Source: Periplaneta americana
Taxonomy: Eukaryota; Arthropoda; Insecta; Blattodea; Blattidae
DNA: 64,000 bases
Reading direction: 5' to 3'
Assembly (NCBI RefSeq): GCF_040183065.1
Contig: NC_091124.1
Location: forward strand, 64,362,001-64,426,000
The notes under the pieces are model-generated. The model was not told where the DNA came from, searched no databases, and was given only the letters and a program-made list of their open reading frames with translations. Positions 23,816 through 35,500 of this stretch are shown in pieces. A program made the translations under genes and the position numbers. How positions within the stretch are numbered: position 1 is the stretch's first letter; the number at the start of each line of letters is the position of its first letter.

Positions 23816-26800
23816 GTGGGTGTCTTGTTGTGTGTGGTAGCCGGCCCGCAATGGATTAGTCGACCTCGATGTGCCTGCTCACGCATTCGCCTTGTCACAA
23901 CTTGCACGGCCTCTAACCCACCCTCTATCCTTCCTTGTGCCACCCGGTATGTGTGTGGACAATTTTCACGTTCAGTGGCAGAAGTTTAATGCAGAAAGAC
24001 TCGCACGACAAGTCCAACAAAGCAGTTTGCACGATCACATTCTTTTAATTATTGTTTAACAGAACGCTCTTCGTTTATGTAGTGTGAGCTTAATAATTAT
24101 TGTAAATTATCACTGTTTGAAGAGGGAAGGGTTAAAATTTTATTGCATCAAATTTCGTGAGTCTTCTTGCAAGTGTACATGTGTTTTCACTGAATTAGAG
24201 AGATATGAGCAATAGGACCTCCTAATGTTATAGTTGCTAAGTTGATCAACATGTAAAATTAACGCACTTATACATATAAATTGTACATATTGATTTATTG
24301 GCATGTGCTACCTCTAGTCATTTGTGAAGGTCCATAGAATACTTTTGAAGTACTATGTTGTAGGTCTACAAATTACATGGCTTCATAAAGATTGTATATA
24401 CATTTATATTGTTTTTTTTTTCCTTGCTCTTATATTATATTTTTTTTATTATTATTATTTATAGTACTGTATATTATTGCACTTGCAGTCACATAATTAT
24501 AGATGCTTTCCTCCCCACTGTGTTCGTCCAAATCGATTGTTGTACCAGTTGACAGAAACATCCGTGACTGCTGATATTGGTGACACATATCTCCCTAATT
24601 CAGTCCTTTAATGTTGAGCATATTGACGGAATTGTATATACGTGTGTGTGTTTTTAAAAACTTTCATTTGATTCTGATCTGTGGAATGTGAAATATTTTT
24701 TCTCCATTTCAAATGTCTTAAAGACACACGCAAAGATAATGTCTTAATGTTGAGCCACTCACACAAGCATGCCAATACTGCCTCAAGTTGATAAATGTGA
24801 GTATTAACAATTTACTGATATATTTATTTTCTACGTTATTTATTATTTTTTAATTAAGCAGGAGAGAAGTCAAATACCAAAGTGAAAATGGCTACCACCA
24901 ATTACAAAATTGATATACTGCTCGTAATTTGACAGTTTCTTCAATATTGTGTGAAGAGAAAACGTGGTTCTGTACTCAGGATAATTTCCTTGCTAGTGTA
25001 AAACATTAATCTTTCATTCTTGTTATTATGACGAAATTGAATGGTGTGAAGTATTTAGTACTGTATACAGAACACATAAAATATATTCTTGAAGACAGAT
25101 TTTCTCTTCTCATGTGAGTAAATTTGAGTTTTCATACACTTTATCTTACCAAAGCAAGAGATAAAATCCCATTTCTAATTTTATTTATTGAAAATGGAAT
25201 AAAACTACTACCTTATAAATAGTAAATAATTCGAATAAAAAAACTACCTATTTTAATTTACGTAAACATTTGTGAAATAAAAAATGACCCACAACCCCAT
25301 TCTTCATGATGTCATCTGTTTGCAAATTCACAGTTATTCCACTGTGCTTGAAAAAAATCTACCCACTTGAATTTGCTTCATCAGCTTATTCCCTTTTGTT
25401 CCACTGTTGGGTGAACAAGACAGTTAACAAATCCTCTCTTATTGCTCACCCGAAAAATTACTGTAAGACATTTCATTGAAAGAAGTGGTTATTGGCAAAT
25501 ACTGTATTTAAAACATTTTGTTATGTCGATCAACATAGGAAGAGTTTACAGAGGAAGATATATAAGAATATTATCTGCTTTCTTATAAAGTTACAATATT
25601 ACTTCTCTGATCAAACAGGCTAGGAGTGAAGTGAAGAGTGAAGTGCGAATAAGAATTCAAAAGGAGTTAAATAAAAAAAAGAGTATTTAAGAGAAGCATT
25701 TTTTAAATTAATGAAATGTGTGTGTGTACTGTAGTCATGTCCAACTACAAGCGAAGAGGAAAGGAAGCTGTACCAGTACTAACAGAGAATCAAACTGACG
25801 ACTTCATTATTATGAATGGCGTTTATTTCTTAATGAATTAATTTGAATGGAATCATTAAAACTAATAAGAAATTTTCATTCTTAAAGATATAATACATCT
25901 TATAAATAAAATACCGTATAATATTAACCCTTCTAACCTCTAAGAAATTTTCATTCTTAAAGATATAATACATCTTATAAATAAAATACCGTGTAATATC
26001 AACTCTTCTAAAATACCGTATAATATCAACTCTTCTAACCTCTAAGAAATTTTCATTCTTAAAGATATAATACATCTTATAAATAAAATACCATATAATA
26101 TTAACTCTTCTAACCTCTAAGAAATTTTCATTCTTTAAGACATAATACATCTTATAAATAAAATACCGTATAATATTAACTCTTCTAACCTCTAAGAAAT
26201 TTTCATTCTTTAAGATATAATACATCTTATAAATAAAATACCGTATAATATCAACTCTTCTAACCTCTAAGAAATTTTCATTCTTTAAGATATAATACAA
26301 AGATATAATACATCTTATAAATAAAATACCATATAATATTAACCCTTCTAACCTCTAAGAAATTTTCATTCTTAAAGATATAATACATCTTATAAATAAA
26401 ATACCGTATAATATTAACTCTTCTAACCTCTAAGAAATTTTCATTCTTTAAGATATAATACATCTTATAAATAAAATACCGTATAATATTAAGCCTTCTA
26501 ACCTCTAAGAAATTCTTAAAGATATAATACATCTTATAAATAAAATACCGTATAATAGTAACCCTTCTAACCTCTTTGGGTTTGTGATCAGAAGCTATAC
26601 AATGAATTATTCGCTTTTCATTTCAATATATGGGTTCTCTTGCATTAAATGAAAGTTCTTGCTCTACTATTCAGTTTTACTTTATAATTTCATTTTAGTT
26701 AAATGAATTGATGGAAAAAAATCGTAGTGGTTTGTAATATAATTTATAGTGATTCTGTTTATAGTGCATGTTGGTTTTTTACTTTTCTCCTGCCCAACAG

Positions 26801-27092
26801 TCTTGCGCTCATAGTTGCAAATAATCAGCTAAGAACTAACTATCATTGTATTTACATTAGCTTTGTACCACGAAGTGTGATTTTGTAGACGAATTTATAA
26901 GTCAGTAAATTCTCACCACTTGAACTTAAAAATTAATAGTAACTTATAAATGTAATAGATGAATTAAAGCTTTAAATGTGTGCACGTCAACAAAGATGCT
27001 TGACATTATATTGCACTACTGAGCACTGTTCTTATTTATTTTTTTTTTCTTGATATGTACAAAGTGTAGACTTATATTTTATCATATAACAG
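23816..27092. other. Intron between exon 10d and exon 11
   Basis: A 3.3-kb intron. Apart from the 75-bp minisatellite at 25,865-26,575 I see only AT-rich sequence. The acceptor is catataacag at 27,092. No further copy of exon 10 was found. Confidence 0.8.
25865..26575. repeat. 75-bp minisatellite, about nine units
   Basis: The unit aagaaattttcattcttaaa, then gatataatacatcttataaa and taaaataccgtataatatta, and finally acccttctaacctct, recurs about nine times. Variants include truncated units near 26,000, 26,290 and 26,506. Because 75 is a multiple of 3, the minus strand stays open and gives repetitive frames (MYYIFKNENFLEVRR...). These are not genes. Confidence 0.93.
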
Positions 27093-27267
27093 GCTCATCT
27101 CAATGGCCTACGGACAGATCGGTATGATCCAAGCGGCTGCTGGCTTCTTTGTCTATTTTGTCATCATGGCAGAAAATGGCTTCTTACCTATGGATCTTTT
27201 CGGAATCCGAAAAATGTGGGATTCAAAGGCTGTCAATGACCTTACAGACTCTTACGGTCAGGAATGG
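27093..27267 (+). CDS. Atpalpha: Na+/K+-ATPase alpha, window exon 11 (M7, L7/8)
   Basis: Takes two bases (AG) from any exon 10 copy to make Arg, then [19 protein letters not shown] (helix M7). The extracellular L7/8 loop follows, ending [10 protein letters not shown]. The SYGQ motif is the known contact for the beta subunit. It ends in phase 0 before gtaagt. It is the common acceptor partner for 10a-10d, so its entry phase enforces one-exon choice. Confidence 0.95.
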
Positions 27268-28046
27268 GTAAGTGTGTACCACTATGTATGAAAGAAATAT
27301 ACAGTTTTGTTGAGCTTCCTTTTATTTATTTCTTACATCATATATTATGGAATTGTATTTTATTTTGAAGTGCAGTTTGCTATGTTGTTCTATGCACACC
27401 TAATAGATAGGCCTACTATTGCCAGGACACCAAAAGCATTAACAGAAGTCTTTCAAGAATTGTAAAAAATTAATTAAATTAAATATGGATTTCCAACCAT
27501 AGACAAGGTGTAAAAATAATATCAAAGTACCTATCATCATGTGACATATATGTATTTGGGCTCTCTTATAATAATATACATGTACAGAACATAAAAAATA
27601 TACATATATTTCTATAGCACTGTATGTTTTCATGCAATTTTAACACAAATTAAGTTTAGGTTTTTTATGTTTATTATTAGACGAGCTAAAGTAATGTTTC
27701 TCACAAGTTTTATTACTCTGTGGCTCACACTCTTTTATTATTTATTTTTCTATTTACACTTTTTACCTTTACATATCACTGATTAAATTTCCATCTTCTT
27801 TACCGTGTTAATATTTAGGATTTACCTTGCTTGACTACTTTCGAAGTCTTGTGCTTCATTGTGCAAAACCTAGTGGAGATCCTGCGCTATCTTCTGGTTT
27901 CCTGTTGTGATGGGGTGTATTCATGATTATCCTGTGGCTTACACTCTTTTTTTTTTAAGTTATATCTTTTCATTTTATGATCTGTTCTTATTTAATTTTA
28001 TTTAAAATAAGCTATACTCTTGCTTCTTTACTTACTTTCAAATATA

Positions 28047-28560
28047 CACTATCTACCAAAAAGTATTTGGGCACTGTTTTTGCCCCTTTAGAACCTCGTG
28101 GTACCACCTCTTGTTGCTATAACAGCAGCCACCCTGTCAGGCATGCTCTCCACTAGTTTGTGTAGGATATCCACTGGAATGCATCTCCATTCCTCTTGCA
28201 ACATGGCACTCAGTTGGACAAGTAAGTTGTCCCCACGTTTCGGCGGCTACTGTGCAGTGGTATACAGACAATAATGTTCACCGGTTGGACTGACCTGCAC
28301 AGAGTCCTGATCTCAATCCCATTGAGCACCTTTGGGACGAATTGGACCAGCAATTGAGGTCTCAGGAGATGCAGCCAACTTCCATTGTCCAACTGAGTGC
28401 CATGTTGCAAGAGGAATGGTGATGCATTCCAGTGGATATCCTACACAAACTAGTGGAGAGCATACCTGACAGGGTGGTTGCTGTTATAGCAACAAGAGGT
28501 GGTACCACGAGGTTCTGAAGGGGCAAAAACAGTGCCCAAATTACTTTTTGGTAGATAGTG
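28047..28560 (+). mobile_element. Tc1-like foldback element with ~175-bp TIRs
   Basis: It is flanked by TA at 28,045-28,046 and 28,561-28,562. The left arm 28,047-28,221 (cactatctaccaaaaagta...) and right arm 28,386-28,560 are near-perfect inverted repeats of about 175 bp. The 164-bp centre on the + strand encodes a transposase remnant reading SPDLNPIEHLWDELDQQLR, the conserved end of Tc1-family DDE transposases. Everything upstream is deleted. It is non-autonomous. Confidence 0.93.
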
Positions 28561-28577
28561 TAGTTCACAACCAGTAT

Positions 28578-28844
28578 GTTTTTTATTTTTTTTATTTTAT
28601 TAGGTTATTTTACGACGATTTATCAACAGCATAGGTTATTTAGCGTCTGAATGAGATGAAGGTGATAATGCCGGTGACATGAGTCCGGGGTCCAACACCG
28701 AAAGTTACCCAGCATTTGCTCATATTGAGTTGAGGGAAAACCCTGGAAAAAACCTCAACCAGGTAACTTGCCCCGACCGGGAATCGAACCCGGGCCACCT
28801 GGTTTCGCGGCTAGACGCTCTAACTGTTACTCCACAGGTGTGGA
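28578..28844 (-). mobile_element. tRNA-derived SINE, family 1 copy A
   Basis: An exact 12-bp duplication cacaaccagtat (28,566-28,577 and 28,845-28,856) brackets it. Read on the minus strand it has a box-A-like GGAGTAACAGTTAGAGCG, box B GGGTTCGATTCCC, then a central block GGTTGAGGTTTTTTCCAGGG...CCCTCAACTC, and ends in an A-rich tail (T-rich on +). Related copies lie at 37,455, 43,200 and 51,109 (minus) and 38,108 and 61,970 (plus). Confidence 0.93.
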
Positions 28845-29164
28845 CACAACCAGTATCATCTAAGAAGTTTGAATGTAATGTAATATAATGATAGCCTAGT
28901 GACTTTTTTTAATTTATAACTGTCAGAATGAAATAAATATACAGTGTCTTTATGGAAATGGAAACCGCAATAAAATATCAGACAAATACATAGCGGGACT
29001 TCTTATGATATGGAGTCAGCTAGTAACCATGCATTTAATTCTTCATATAACAAATTATTTTCAAAGTTTTAACCATTAAATATTGTATCTGAGTTCAGAA
29101 TTAAGTGGTTCATATTTTATCATATGCTCTGTAATGCATTTGCTGAAGGTTATATTTTGATAAA

Positions 29165-29528
29165 GTAGTGGTAAATACCATTCAGTTCGGCTAAACTCTA
29201 CATAAGTAGGAAATTCAAAGATGAGATACGTAGACACCACCAAACAACAAGCGAAGGCAAGAAGTGGAATTCACTACTAATCTCCAAGGACATCCCACAT
29301 CAACCACGCAGAGAAACAGTTGCAGCAGTCCGTGATCTTCTAGTTGCTCATGTTCATCGGATCTCTATTTTGCCATCACCATCCTGTATTTTGTGCAAAG
29401 ACAGTGATAGTGTTATGGATTGGGATGACGTTCAAAAGTGTAGTATAAGTCAACAGGCTAACTGTTCCGGGAAGTACGTAGATGAATGACTTTGTGTCAA
29501 GCGTCCGGGCATTAAATTAAATAAATAA
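29165..29528 (+). mobile_element. 3' end of a non-LTR retrotransposon (RNase H/zinc-knuckle region)
   Basis: It is bracketed by an exact 13-bp repeat atattttgataaa (29,152-29,164; 29,529-29,541). The + strand encodes a C-terminal tail: LLVAHVHRISILPSPSCILC, KDSD...CSISQQ, with the spacing of the terminal Cys/His region of Jockey/CR1-type elements. It ends in an AAATAAATAA tail. It is severely 5' truncated and inactive. Confidence 0.82.
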
Positions 29529-29560
29529 ATATTTTGATAAATAAAATTTAGAATAGAATA

Positions 29561-29800
29561 ATTCTGCAGTGCTTGGGAAAAGTGACATAAGTCAGTTTTC
29601 ACAAACCTTTTTTGATAATTTATTGACAACTCACACTGGTTTATGTCGATTTGTTTTTTTTTTCTGTATGAATTATTGTAATGGGAGAAATACTTATGTC
29701 TCTTTTTCCAAGCGAGCAGATGTTCAGTAAGTTGTCAATGAATTATCAAAAAAGGTTTGTGGAAACTGACTTATGCCACTTTTCCCAAGCACTGCAGAAT
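29561..29800. mobile_element. 240-bp MITE with 70-bp inverted arms
   Basis: The arms 29,561-29,630 (attctgcagtgcttgggaaa ...) and 29,731-29,800 are almost perfect inverses. They are flanked by TA at 29,559-29,560 and 29,801-29,802. The centre contains a further partial copy of the arm motif (cttatgtctctttttccaag). It is non-coding and mariner-like by its TA target. Confidence 0.85.
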
Positions 29801-30086
29801 TATAGTTCTGCTATTTAAAAAAAAAAAATTCATATTGAAATATGTTCTGTAACTGTTTTAAATTTGCGTTTTCGAAATATAATATGCTTGGATTGCAAAT
29901 CTATTAGATATGAAATGGATTCCTTTTTTCTGCTTGACAATCAGAAAAGTTATAAATAAAGTGCAAGGATTGTATGTTAATTTAAAACTAGTACTTAATC
30001 TCAGAGGGAGTAAGAAGAACATTTCCATACACCATAAGTATTTTGAATTTGTGTGGTTGTATCTCAATTTTATGTTTCTTTTGCAG

Positions 30087-30217
30087 ACTTACCGTGATAG
30101 GAAGAAGTTGGAGTACACTTGTCATACAGCTTTCTTTGTCACCATCGTGGTTGTACAATGGGCTGACTTGATTATCTGCAAAACACGAAGAAATTCCATT
30201 CTACATCAAGGAATGAG
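30087..30217 (+). CDS. Atpalpha: Na+/K+-ATPase alpha, window exon 12 (M8)
   Basis: Enters after tcttttgcag in phase 0 as [17 protein letters not shown], then [17 protein letters not shown] (helix M8 and the following cytoplasmic stretch). It ends HQGM with AG of Arg before gtaaac. It is 131 nt long and very highly conserved. Confidence 0.95.
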
Positions 30218-30978
30218 GTAAACATTATTATACCTTATATTTAATTTAATGAGAAAGTACTATAGACCTAATACTCGAGCATTAAATCATGGATTCTGTA
30301 TTTCCTGCTAGAAATTTATACAGTACTTCATATGTTGGTTCCATCATCAGGGAGAAGAAGAAAAGGAAAACCCATCAACAAACAAGTTCTGGAGATTAGC
30401 TCATGATAACAGACGCAATAGATGAAGTTTCTTTTTTCTCTTCCTCCAACAGAATGTTGGGTTTCTTTACATTTATGATATGGTGCGAAAACCCAGAATT
30501 ATGGATCATGATAAACATCATGGAAATTTTGAAGCATACTTAATGATCAGCTTTTTGAGAATTTATAAAAGATAGGAACTAGGTAGAAATAATATTCATT
30601 CTGTTCTTGTATTTGAATTATTTATGCAATTGCTAAGGAATAGACACTAGTATCAAAACCATAATTTGCATATAATCTTGAGAATGTATGAAAAGAATAT
30701 AATTTGATTGTATCAGATACAAAGTCTAAGAAAATGGCTTTTGGTGGTAAAAACCACATAACAAAAAAAATAAATAGCTATAAAACAAATTAAGAATGCC
30801 AGAATCTAGACTTCTTGAAAGTTCTCCTAAGTTACAAATTATTAGGAACTAGATTTCCTAGTAGGCCTACTGCAAAGTGGGAAGATGAATTTAACTGTTG
30901 ACATTGGAACAGACAACATTGGCCTAAAACTTAATGGAAGAAGAAGAAGAAGAATTATAATTTGTTTACATAATTGTA

Positions 30979-32081
30979 TAAGGTGAGCCAGTGAAACAGG
31001 CGATTTTCAGATTTGTGTCTTTTCGGCTGTTGTCAGGTATTTTAATCGTTACATACAACAATCTATTCTTCATTCAATACAATTTATTTGTAATGAATCA
31101 TTGGACAGGTGAATAACGTGTTTTAGCTATTAAGGTATATTACAAAAATAATTATAGTTTCATTACTGCACAACGGCTATTTCGACGTCATTACAATATC
31201 CATTGCAATGATTCGATACCATTGCCCATGCAATAAAAATCTGGATTCAGAATTTTGAAGTAACTGGTTCTGCATTAAAGAAGAAGTCTCCAGGTAAGCA
31301 AAGATCTGTCCGAATCCCGGAAAACATCAATGCTGCTAGAGTTGCTATGATCCGTAGTCCTAAACTTCTGCCCATCGTCTTGCAATTTCACTTGGCTTGT
31401 CAAACACCAGTACACTAAAAATGCTTCATAAGGACTTACACATGCATCCATACAAAATTCAAGTAGTGCAGACATTAAAAGGTGCTGATAAAGTAAACCG
31501 CATGACTTTTTGCCAACACTTCTTCGACCTAAATGTTAACGAAGACATTGTCCACAATATGCTAATGAGTGATGAAAAGTGATTAAACTCATTTTCATAT
31601 CTCTGGATACGTCAATAAACAAAATTTTCGATACTGGCCACCAACTAACCCTTATGAAATGCATGAGGAACCATTACACAGTGTCAAAGTCACAGTTTGG
31701 TGTGCAATAGCATCATTTGGAATCATTGGTCCTTATTTCTTTGAGGACAGTTATGGGAATCTGTTACTGTAACATTACAGCGATATATCCGAATGATTCA
31801 AGAATTTTTGTGTCCACAAATTGCCAATAATGCTCTCATCAATAGAGACACGTGGTTTCAACAGGATGGTGCGACCAGTCACATGGCTAGACTTAGACTT
31901 GAAGAATGTGTGCAACGAAATGGGCACCACCTGCAGGATGTAGTGTTCAGAAAATAATTTCATGAGGTACAGGCAAATGCTGTTGTGTATACTTTAAATG
32001 TAAAGTGAAAGTTTCGTTTTAAAGTAATCAGTGCAATAATTATTAAAGTTTTAAAATCGCCCATTTCATTGACTCACCTTG
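30979..32081 (+). mobile_element. Decayed mariner/Tc1-superfamily element in intron 12
   Basis: The TIRs are aaggtgagccagtgaaa and, inverted, tttcattgactcacctt. They are TA-flanked when set at 30,977-30,978 and 32,082-32,083. The + strand carries a transposase broken by several stops and shifts: LHKDLHMHPYKIQVVQTLK, LMSDEK (first catalytic-region Asp), VKVTVWCAIASFGIIGPYFF, and DTWFQQDGATSHMARL with the second catalytic Asp. At about 1.1 kb it retains near full length but is not functional. Confidence 0.9.
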
Positions 32082-32210
32082 TATATGTAGTGATAAGGAT
32101 GTATAATCCTTAAAAGTTGAGTTTTCTTATTTTCTTGGAAAAAGAGAAAGTCGGCACAATTGACTGTTACTGAATTGCTTCATTAACACGAATTGTATGG
32201 AATTATGCAG

Positions 32211-32312
32211 GAACTGGGCCCTGAACTTCGGCCTTGTGTTCGAGACAGCCCTGGCTGCGTTCTTGTCTTACTGCCCTGGTATGGACAAGGGTCTGAGGAT
32301 GTATCCCCTGAA
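32211..32312 (+). CDS. Atpalpha: Na+/K+-ATPase alpha, window exon 13 (M9)
   Basis: Enters after aattatgcag (AG|G = Arg) as [19 protein letters not shown], helix M9, then [15 protein letters not shown]. It ends with AA of Lys before gtaagt. It is 102 nt long. An 80-nt intron separates it from the last exon. Confidence 0.95.
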
Positions 32313-32392
32313 GTAAGTAGAAACAATGGAATGAGATTGGGTGAACTTGTGTGTTTTGAATTGATTGTAACTGTCGCATGTATTTGCTTCAG

Positions 32393-32513
32393 GTTTGTGT
32401 GGTGGTTGCCCGGTCTCCCATTCATGCTCTCGATCTTCATCTATGATGAGGTGCGTCGCTTCTACCTGCGTAGGAATCCCGGAGGCTGGCTGGAGCAGGA
32501 AACATATTACTAA
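32393..32513 (+). CDS. Atpalpha: Na+/K+-ATPase alpha, terminal coding exon 14 (M10, stop)
   Basis: Enters after tgcttcag as (K)[19 protein letters not shown], helix M10, then [20 protein letters not shown] and TAA at 32,511-32,513. The C-terminal ETYY is the family's usual end, whose tyrosines influence Na+ binding. With any one exon 10, the window exons sum to 2,571 nt (857 codons including stop), which confirms that all the phase choices agree. Confidence 0.96.
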
Positions 32514-35500
32514 AGCCCCGAAGGCGAAGCAAGCATGCAAGTGGAAGATGGGTCCCTGAACACTAGTTATGATGGTTGTTCTGTGTCAACATTCTCGAGT
32601 CATAGCAGCATTGTACTAGGAACTTTTGAGGGCATCCAAGTCGTTTTCTCAAAATTCAACCTGAATGCTTCGCTGGAGCCACGTTTTAGTAGGCAGTTGT
32701 TAGGGACTACCATGAACAGTCCGTGGAGACGACACACGTGGAATGGACAGGCGCCCACGTGCCGGAAGTTACGTTGTGTTGGTGCACATAGGACCAGGTA
32801 GAAGTGCTAGTGCAACTCAATGCTGGAGGGTCTCAGCATTCTTGCTAGACTGTTTCATCATAAAGTATTTTATGAATAAGAGTAATTGGTTGTTATAACT
32901 GCAAGATGTATATGATTCTGCTGTTAAATCTACACTTTAAACTTGTTTTAGTTTGTTTAGATGAGGGTTCTAACACTGTTATGAGGTGTCGAGGCCATGG
33001 CGCATGCGACGGCAAGGTGTAAGAGCATTCGCCTTGCCGTCGAATCTAACAGGTCTGGTCTCGACGGCATCTTGTCTGCGTAGCAAGACCCCCACCATCA
33101 CGTCCTCCGATCGCCAGTGAGGGCGTTAGTTTCATAAAACACCCGACAATGTTTCGCAGTAAAATTGGTATGGTTACACAAATCGACATTGAAAGAGAGC
33201 TACATAGGTATTATAATATGGAAATATTTAACACATACACAAAATGTTCATTAATTCTAGAGTTGTATGTTGGAAGTTTTAAAAACTGTCACAAATGTAA
33301 CATTTGAGTGTACAAATTAAAAGCCTCACCATCCACCATTCAAGCTGGCAGTGTCCGTACGTACTTAGTGCATGGGCCAGGGAGTAGCCGCAGTCCAGCG
33401 AGGTCCCTTCCCTCTCGTGCTGTTGTTCACCGCATCATCTGCTTTTGTAGACGTTAGCAAAGTGTTGTTACATCGATCGGGCTGCGTGCTTTGGCCGGGT
33501 CTAGCTACGTGTGGGAAACAGACCTGGCAAACTTGGTAGTCTTTCACGACATTCCAGACTTCAGAACAGTTGCCTTAACAAAAGGTGTTTCATTGCTAGA
33601 ACACACATGCCATATGACATCCATAGTCAACTGTTGAGCTTTTATTACGAGTTTTGTTTACCTAGCTTGATGTGAGACAGGTCCCATCTGTTGCATTTAA
33701 AAGTTGTTGAAGATGCCTATGTTGTTGAATGTGATTCCCGTGCTGAGGACTGTACATCGCATAGTATATTTTTCCCCCTTTTTATTATTATTATTTTTTT
33801 TCCTTTACAACAAACAGATTATTGTTACATAGAAGCATATAGTATAGAGACCGCCAACCAGTTGTAAGGATTGCGCCACAACATACAAACCCGTGCTTAA
33901 GAAACTGGATATGTAGAAATTAGATGTGCATTAGGTTAGTCTAACAGTGTTCTTAAAAAGATCATTACATGATTCTTAACAGTTTGGTCTCTTTATTATT
34001 AAAGAGTTGAGGGGGGGGATGAGTTGGTCTGCGAGAGAGCAGGCGGGTAGAGACGCGTGAGACTGGGCGGCAAGCCTACTCACTGCAGGAATGAAATACA
34101 TGGTATTCGAAAAACGTCGAAGGTTGGACTGGTGAACAGCTTCTTTCCCAGCTGAAGAAGAGTGGCTGGAAAGTTTGTTTAATTATTGTAAATATTTTAA
34201 ATATTGAAACTCTCAACTGCTATTTTTTTTCTGTTCCAATTAGAACTTTCCACCTTCTTCTTGTATTGGCTAGAGAACAAGCTGTAAAAAAAAAAATAAA
34301 GTGTCAAAAAGTTTGGGTGTTAATAAAATACATAAATAAACAGAATTCTTAAACACGCACCAATTGAATATATTCATTGTTTGACAGTAGTAACCAATTA
34401 ATAAAATATTAAAATAACTCATTCTTAATAGCAAAGCTTTTTTCCTTATTTCATACAGATTTCTTTCACCTTGATCCTTGATGAGCTTCTTTCGATGTGG
34501 CAACGTAGCATATTGTTTTGCAGAATTTTTATAACAAATATTAATGTAGACAATAAATTCTGGACAGTTCAAAAACATAAAATGTTCCGTTTTGCAATGT
34601 TGTGGTGAACTGGCCAGTGATACACATTATCATTGCGTTTTTTTTTTTTATTTTGGAATATAGCTACTCAAATTGAAATAATGTGTAATGTTTTCAGCAA
34701 TTTGATGCAACAGGAGCCAAATTATCATTAGAGTAACAAGTTTAGAATGCGAGAATGCTTCAAAACAATGAGTACCAGTGTCGAAGAATCAACAAACTAG
34801 ATATAAGGATAATGGGTGTAGAAGAACAGCCACAAATTCGCAGAATATTCATTATCATGTTTCAGATAGTACATTCAAAGTTCATATGACTAGTAAGTTC
34901 ATCTTATGATTAGAATTGTTTAATTAACATCATTAATGTATATATTATAATAGATTAATTATTTATAATTGTTTTAATTTACGATATAAACCAATTAGTT
35001 TATGAAATAAATTTGGCTTCTTAGTTCCCACACACACCTATTTAGAAAGTTTGGAATTTTCTCTTAATTACTTCATCGTTATTTAATTAATTTACTCATT
35101 TGTTCAATCATTCATTCATGCATCCACCATAGATTGTACAGAACATACATCAGTCACCTTCGAACAAAACATTTCTTTTTTTTTCTCCAGAAAGGAAGCT
35201 GTTGTAATTGCCTTGTCATCAGACATAAACCTTGTTACTCTTCAACTGCCACCACAGAATTTTGTATACTCATTTATGCACAAATATAGATATTATATTT
35301 AATTCGAAATGAGTTGAGTTTACAATCTAATTTTAAGCTCAATGATAATAAACTTTTTTTATCAAAGTATTTGGCGAAAATTATTAGTCTTGAACCTACT
35401 GCATAATTTATGAGAAAATGTGTGTGAAATTAAGACTGATTTCGAAATTTGGGTGTCACTGAAACACAGTGTTCACAAAGCGCAATTTTGCTTCATAGTA

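Larger units (their letters stand above)
27268..30086. other. Atpalpha intron 11, packed with insertions
   Basis: A 2.8-kb intron with four independent insertions between 28,045 and 29,802: a Tc1 foldback, a SINE, a non-LTR 3' end and a palindromic MITE. Each has a visible target duplication. From 27,268 to 28,040 I see nothing beyond AT-rich sequence. Confidence 0.85.

Noticed and set aside
25830-26532. Minus-strand repetitive frames (156 and 84 codons)
   Set aside because: They are translations of the 75-bp minisatellite, with no independent support.
34295-34300. AATAAA as the definite poly(A) signal of the pump transcript
   Set aside because: It lies in an A-rich run about 1.8 kb after the stop; AT-rich DNA yields such motifs by chance, and transcript data are needed.
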